64,000 bases of DNA from Schizochytrium sp. TIO01 (Eukaryota; Sar; Bigyra; Thraustochytrida; Thraustochytriidae): NCBI GenBank assembly GCA_004764695.1, contig SMSO01000010.1, positions 61,454-125,453 on the forward strand, given 5' to 3'. Below the pieces are notes generated by a model. It saw only the letters and a list, made by a program, of their open reading frames with translations. It was not told the origin of the DNA and made no database searches. Shown piece after piece: positions 62,253 through 64,000 of the stretch. How positions within the stretch are numbered: the stretch's first letter is position 1; each line of letters opens with the position of its first letter. The translations under genes were made by a program, and so were the position numbers.

Positions 62253-63703
62253 GTGATTCGTGGGAAAAAACAACAACTAGAGAATAGAGTGTTGACTGCT
62301 ATGCCACCTCCCGGAAGCTACCATGGCCTGAGTGGCAACAATTCTGATGAGCCCTCGCGAGAGGAGCTTAAGTCGGAGGTCTTTACATTGAAGATGAAAT
62401 GTCACCAGTATGAAGAGCGCATGAAGTTGGTCAATTTACATGGTCTGAATGGCGAAACACTACAACAACGCAACAACGAGCTTGAGGAGCAGCTTGCAGA
62501 CACCACTGCAGAGCTGCGTAACCGCTCTGAAGAGCTCGAAAACTATGTTGCTCTTCTAGGAAAGGCAAGAACTGCCATCGAAAAACTTAATACGCGTAAC
62601 CAGGAGCTCAATGCGGCACTACAGGAAAAAACTGTGAACCTCGAAGCTCTCAAAAACGAGTGCCAGGACCTCGAGCAGAACCTTGCCACTTGCGAACGAG
62701 ACCGCGATACGGCAGTTGATCGTAGTAGAGCTTTTGAGAGGGAAGTTATTCGGCTTGAGCCTATGGAGCCCAAGGCGAGGCTTCTGCCGAAGGTTTGCGA
62801 GGAACGCGACTCGTTGCAACATCGCGTGCAGGATCTTGAGCGGGATCTCACTAACAGCCAGGCCGAGGCTCGCATGGCTAGGGAGCAAGCGGAGAAGGAG
62901 GCGGCACGGTTAGAACTGGCAAATTTAGACTATCAAAATGCTCAAAAGGAGTTTCAACATGAGATTATGCCGCCGCACAGAAGAACTCGAGCAGAAGCAT
63001 AATCATGCTCAGAGTCGCTACGAAGCAAACCTCAAAGAAAGTGAGCTACAGATTAAGTTCTACGAAGAGAAGGTCCAATCCCTAGAGTTTGAGCTGGAGC
63101 CGTTATTCTTCGCGCACCGAGGAGCTCAAGGCGCATGAGCGAGAACTTGTGGATGAGGTAGCGCGTCTCAAGGTTGATTTGCAGAACGCCGAGCGCCGCG
63201 AAACCATGAATATGGATCGATTCCGTCGTGAAATAGATTCCGAACGTCATGAAGCTGCTGATAAAGCTCAACAAGAGCTTCTCGAGGTCCGTGCGGACCT
63301 GAACAATCAACTTATGGATAAGCAACGGCAATACGAGAGCCTCTGTACCGCTATGGCCTCACAAAAAGAAAAACATCGCCGCACCGTTCATGAGTACTCC
63401 AAAAAGATCGATGACTTGACAAGTCAACTCGAAACAATTAAAAAGCGCTGGAAAGACTCAATCTCAAACAAACGAGTTGCCCAGAAGGAAAACATTGTGC
63501 GGAGTGGTAACACCATACCTACTGCCCCTTCTGGAGTTGTCAGCACATCCAAACCATCGAGTTCACGCCCTGCTTCTACAAAGAAGACTAAATCCACGAC
63601 CCTCAAGTCCCACACTGTTTCATCTGCTAACGGGACGACATCTGCGCCTAGCCTTGTTCGGAAAACAAAGACTCTTGTTGTTGCGCCGAAGCCATTTCGA
63701 TAA
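62253..63703 (+). CDS. Coiled-coil protein with CM1/Cnn_1N-like motif, two +1 frame breaks
   Basis: The first frame (62,253 onward) gives 239 codons to 62,969. Coding then continues in the +1 frame for 43 codons (62,971-63,099) and in the next +1 frame for 200 codons (63,101-63,703). Together this would be about 482 residues of nearly continuous coiled coil with a Ser/Lys-rich tail. Residues about 36-60 (EELKSEVFTLK, then YEERM) match the pattern of the CM1 (Centrosomin N-terminal, Cnn_1N) motif that binds and activates gamma-tubulin complexes in CDK5RAP2, centrosomin and Mto1. Both breaks occur where a CCG codon shifts to CGC or CGT. No GT-AG intron of fitting length was found at the first break. 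Sequence error, programmed shifting or a recent pseudogene are all possible. Met17 is an alternative start. Confidence 0.68.
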
Positions 63704-64000
63704 GTTTGGCCTAGGCTCGGCGATGTTTCCTTCCCGTCTACCAGTTTATTTGTGTGCTCGCCTGTATGTTGCCAATCATTGTATCATAGTCCCCCATAAT
63801 TTTCATTGTAACCAAATGAATCAGAAGGAAAGCAAAAGTCACGCAACTCATGAATTTAAACTTATAAACGTAAAAACGAACGAAGGAAAAACTTAAGAAA
63901 TACTACAAAACAGATTCAAACCTCATTGAGTAAAGAACAAATCCTCTTTCCCTTGTGCAAGTCCCCTTTATTTCCGATTTACAATGGACAAATTAGTATT
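63704..64000. other. 3' flank of the CM1-type gene
   Basis: About 300 bp of AT-rich DNA to the window end; no gene seen. Confidence 0.5.

Noticed and set aside
62951-62980. GT...AG stretch at the first frame break that could be an intron
   Set aside because: It is 30 bp long, far too short and a multiple of three, so it would not restore the frame.
63073-63121. 49-bp GT...AG stretch at the second frame break
   Set aside because: It would restore the frame, but it is very short for an intron and removes good coiled coil; skipping one C gives a more natural heptad. Kept only as an alternative.

Overview
The window looks like nuclear DNA of a eukaryotic protist, most likely a stramenopile and possibly a thraustochytrid/labyrinthulomycete. 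This placement is inference. It rests on long intronless genes (one open frame of 4.8 kb and one of 5.7 kb), secreted proteins with PTKKPT/poly-Ser stalks, a eukaryotic-type cysteinyl-tRNA synthetase with its lysine-rich tail, a DUS2-type dihydrouridine synthase, and a NEK kinase with RCC1 and CAP-Gly modules. I saw no bacterial operons, rRNA, tRNA or CRISPR array.

Layout. (1) 1-8,880 is gene-poor DNA packed with tetra- and pentanucleotide microsatellites and homopolymers. (2) 9,080-11,701 (+) is a secreted von Willebrand A (vWA) protein with a Pro/Thr/Lys/Ser stalk. (3) 11,702-13,800 is unique AT-rich DNA with a possible copia-type RNase H relic. (4) 13,800-40,830 is about 27 kb with no convincing gene and dozens of short tandem repeats of 1-18 bp period. 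(5) 41,056-46,740 (+) is a second, larger paralogue of the vWA protein. (6) 48,049-63,703 is a compact, microsatellite-poor block of conserved-type genes: a NEK-RCC1-CAP-Gly kinase (+), a tRNA-dihydrouridine synthase (-), a small F-box/LRR-like relic, a cytosolic cysteinyl-tRNA synthetase (-), a basic coiled-coil protein (-), and a coiled-coil protein with a CM1/Cnn_1N-like motif (+) whose frame is interrupted twice.

The two vWA proteins share a signal peptide, four cysteines, a partly degenerate MIDAS, a long repetitive stalk and a short basic tail ending RRxLRG. They look like a family of secreted, cell-wall or matrix, mucin-like adhesins. In the right-hand block the NEK-CAP-Gly kinase, the CM1-like protein and the coiled-coil protein all suggest microtubule or basal-body work; the other two genes act on tRNA.

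The most interesting items are the kinase architecture with a CAP-Gly domain set between two RCC1 blocks and three repeated WPxWA motifs, the paired vWA-stalk proteins with their shared C-terminal tail, and the two +1 frame breaks in the CM1 gene, both at a CCG codon that shifts to CGN. All family calls come from reading motifs by eye; no database search was run.
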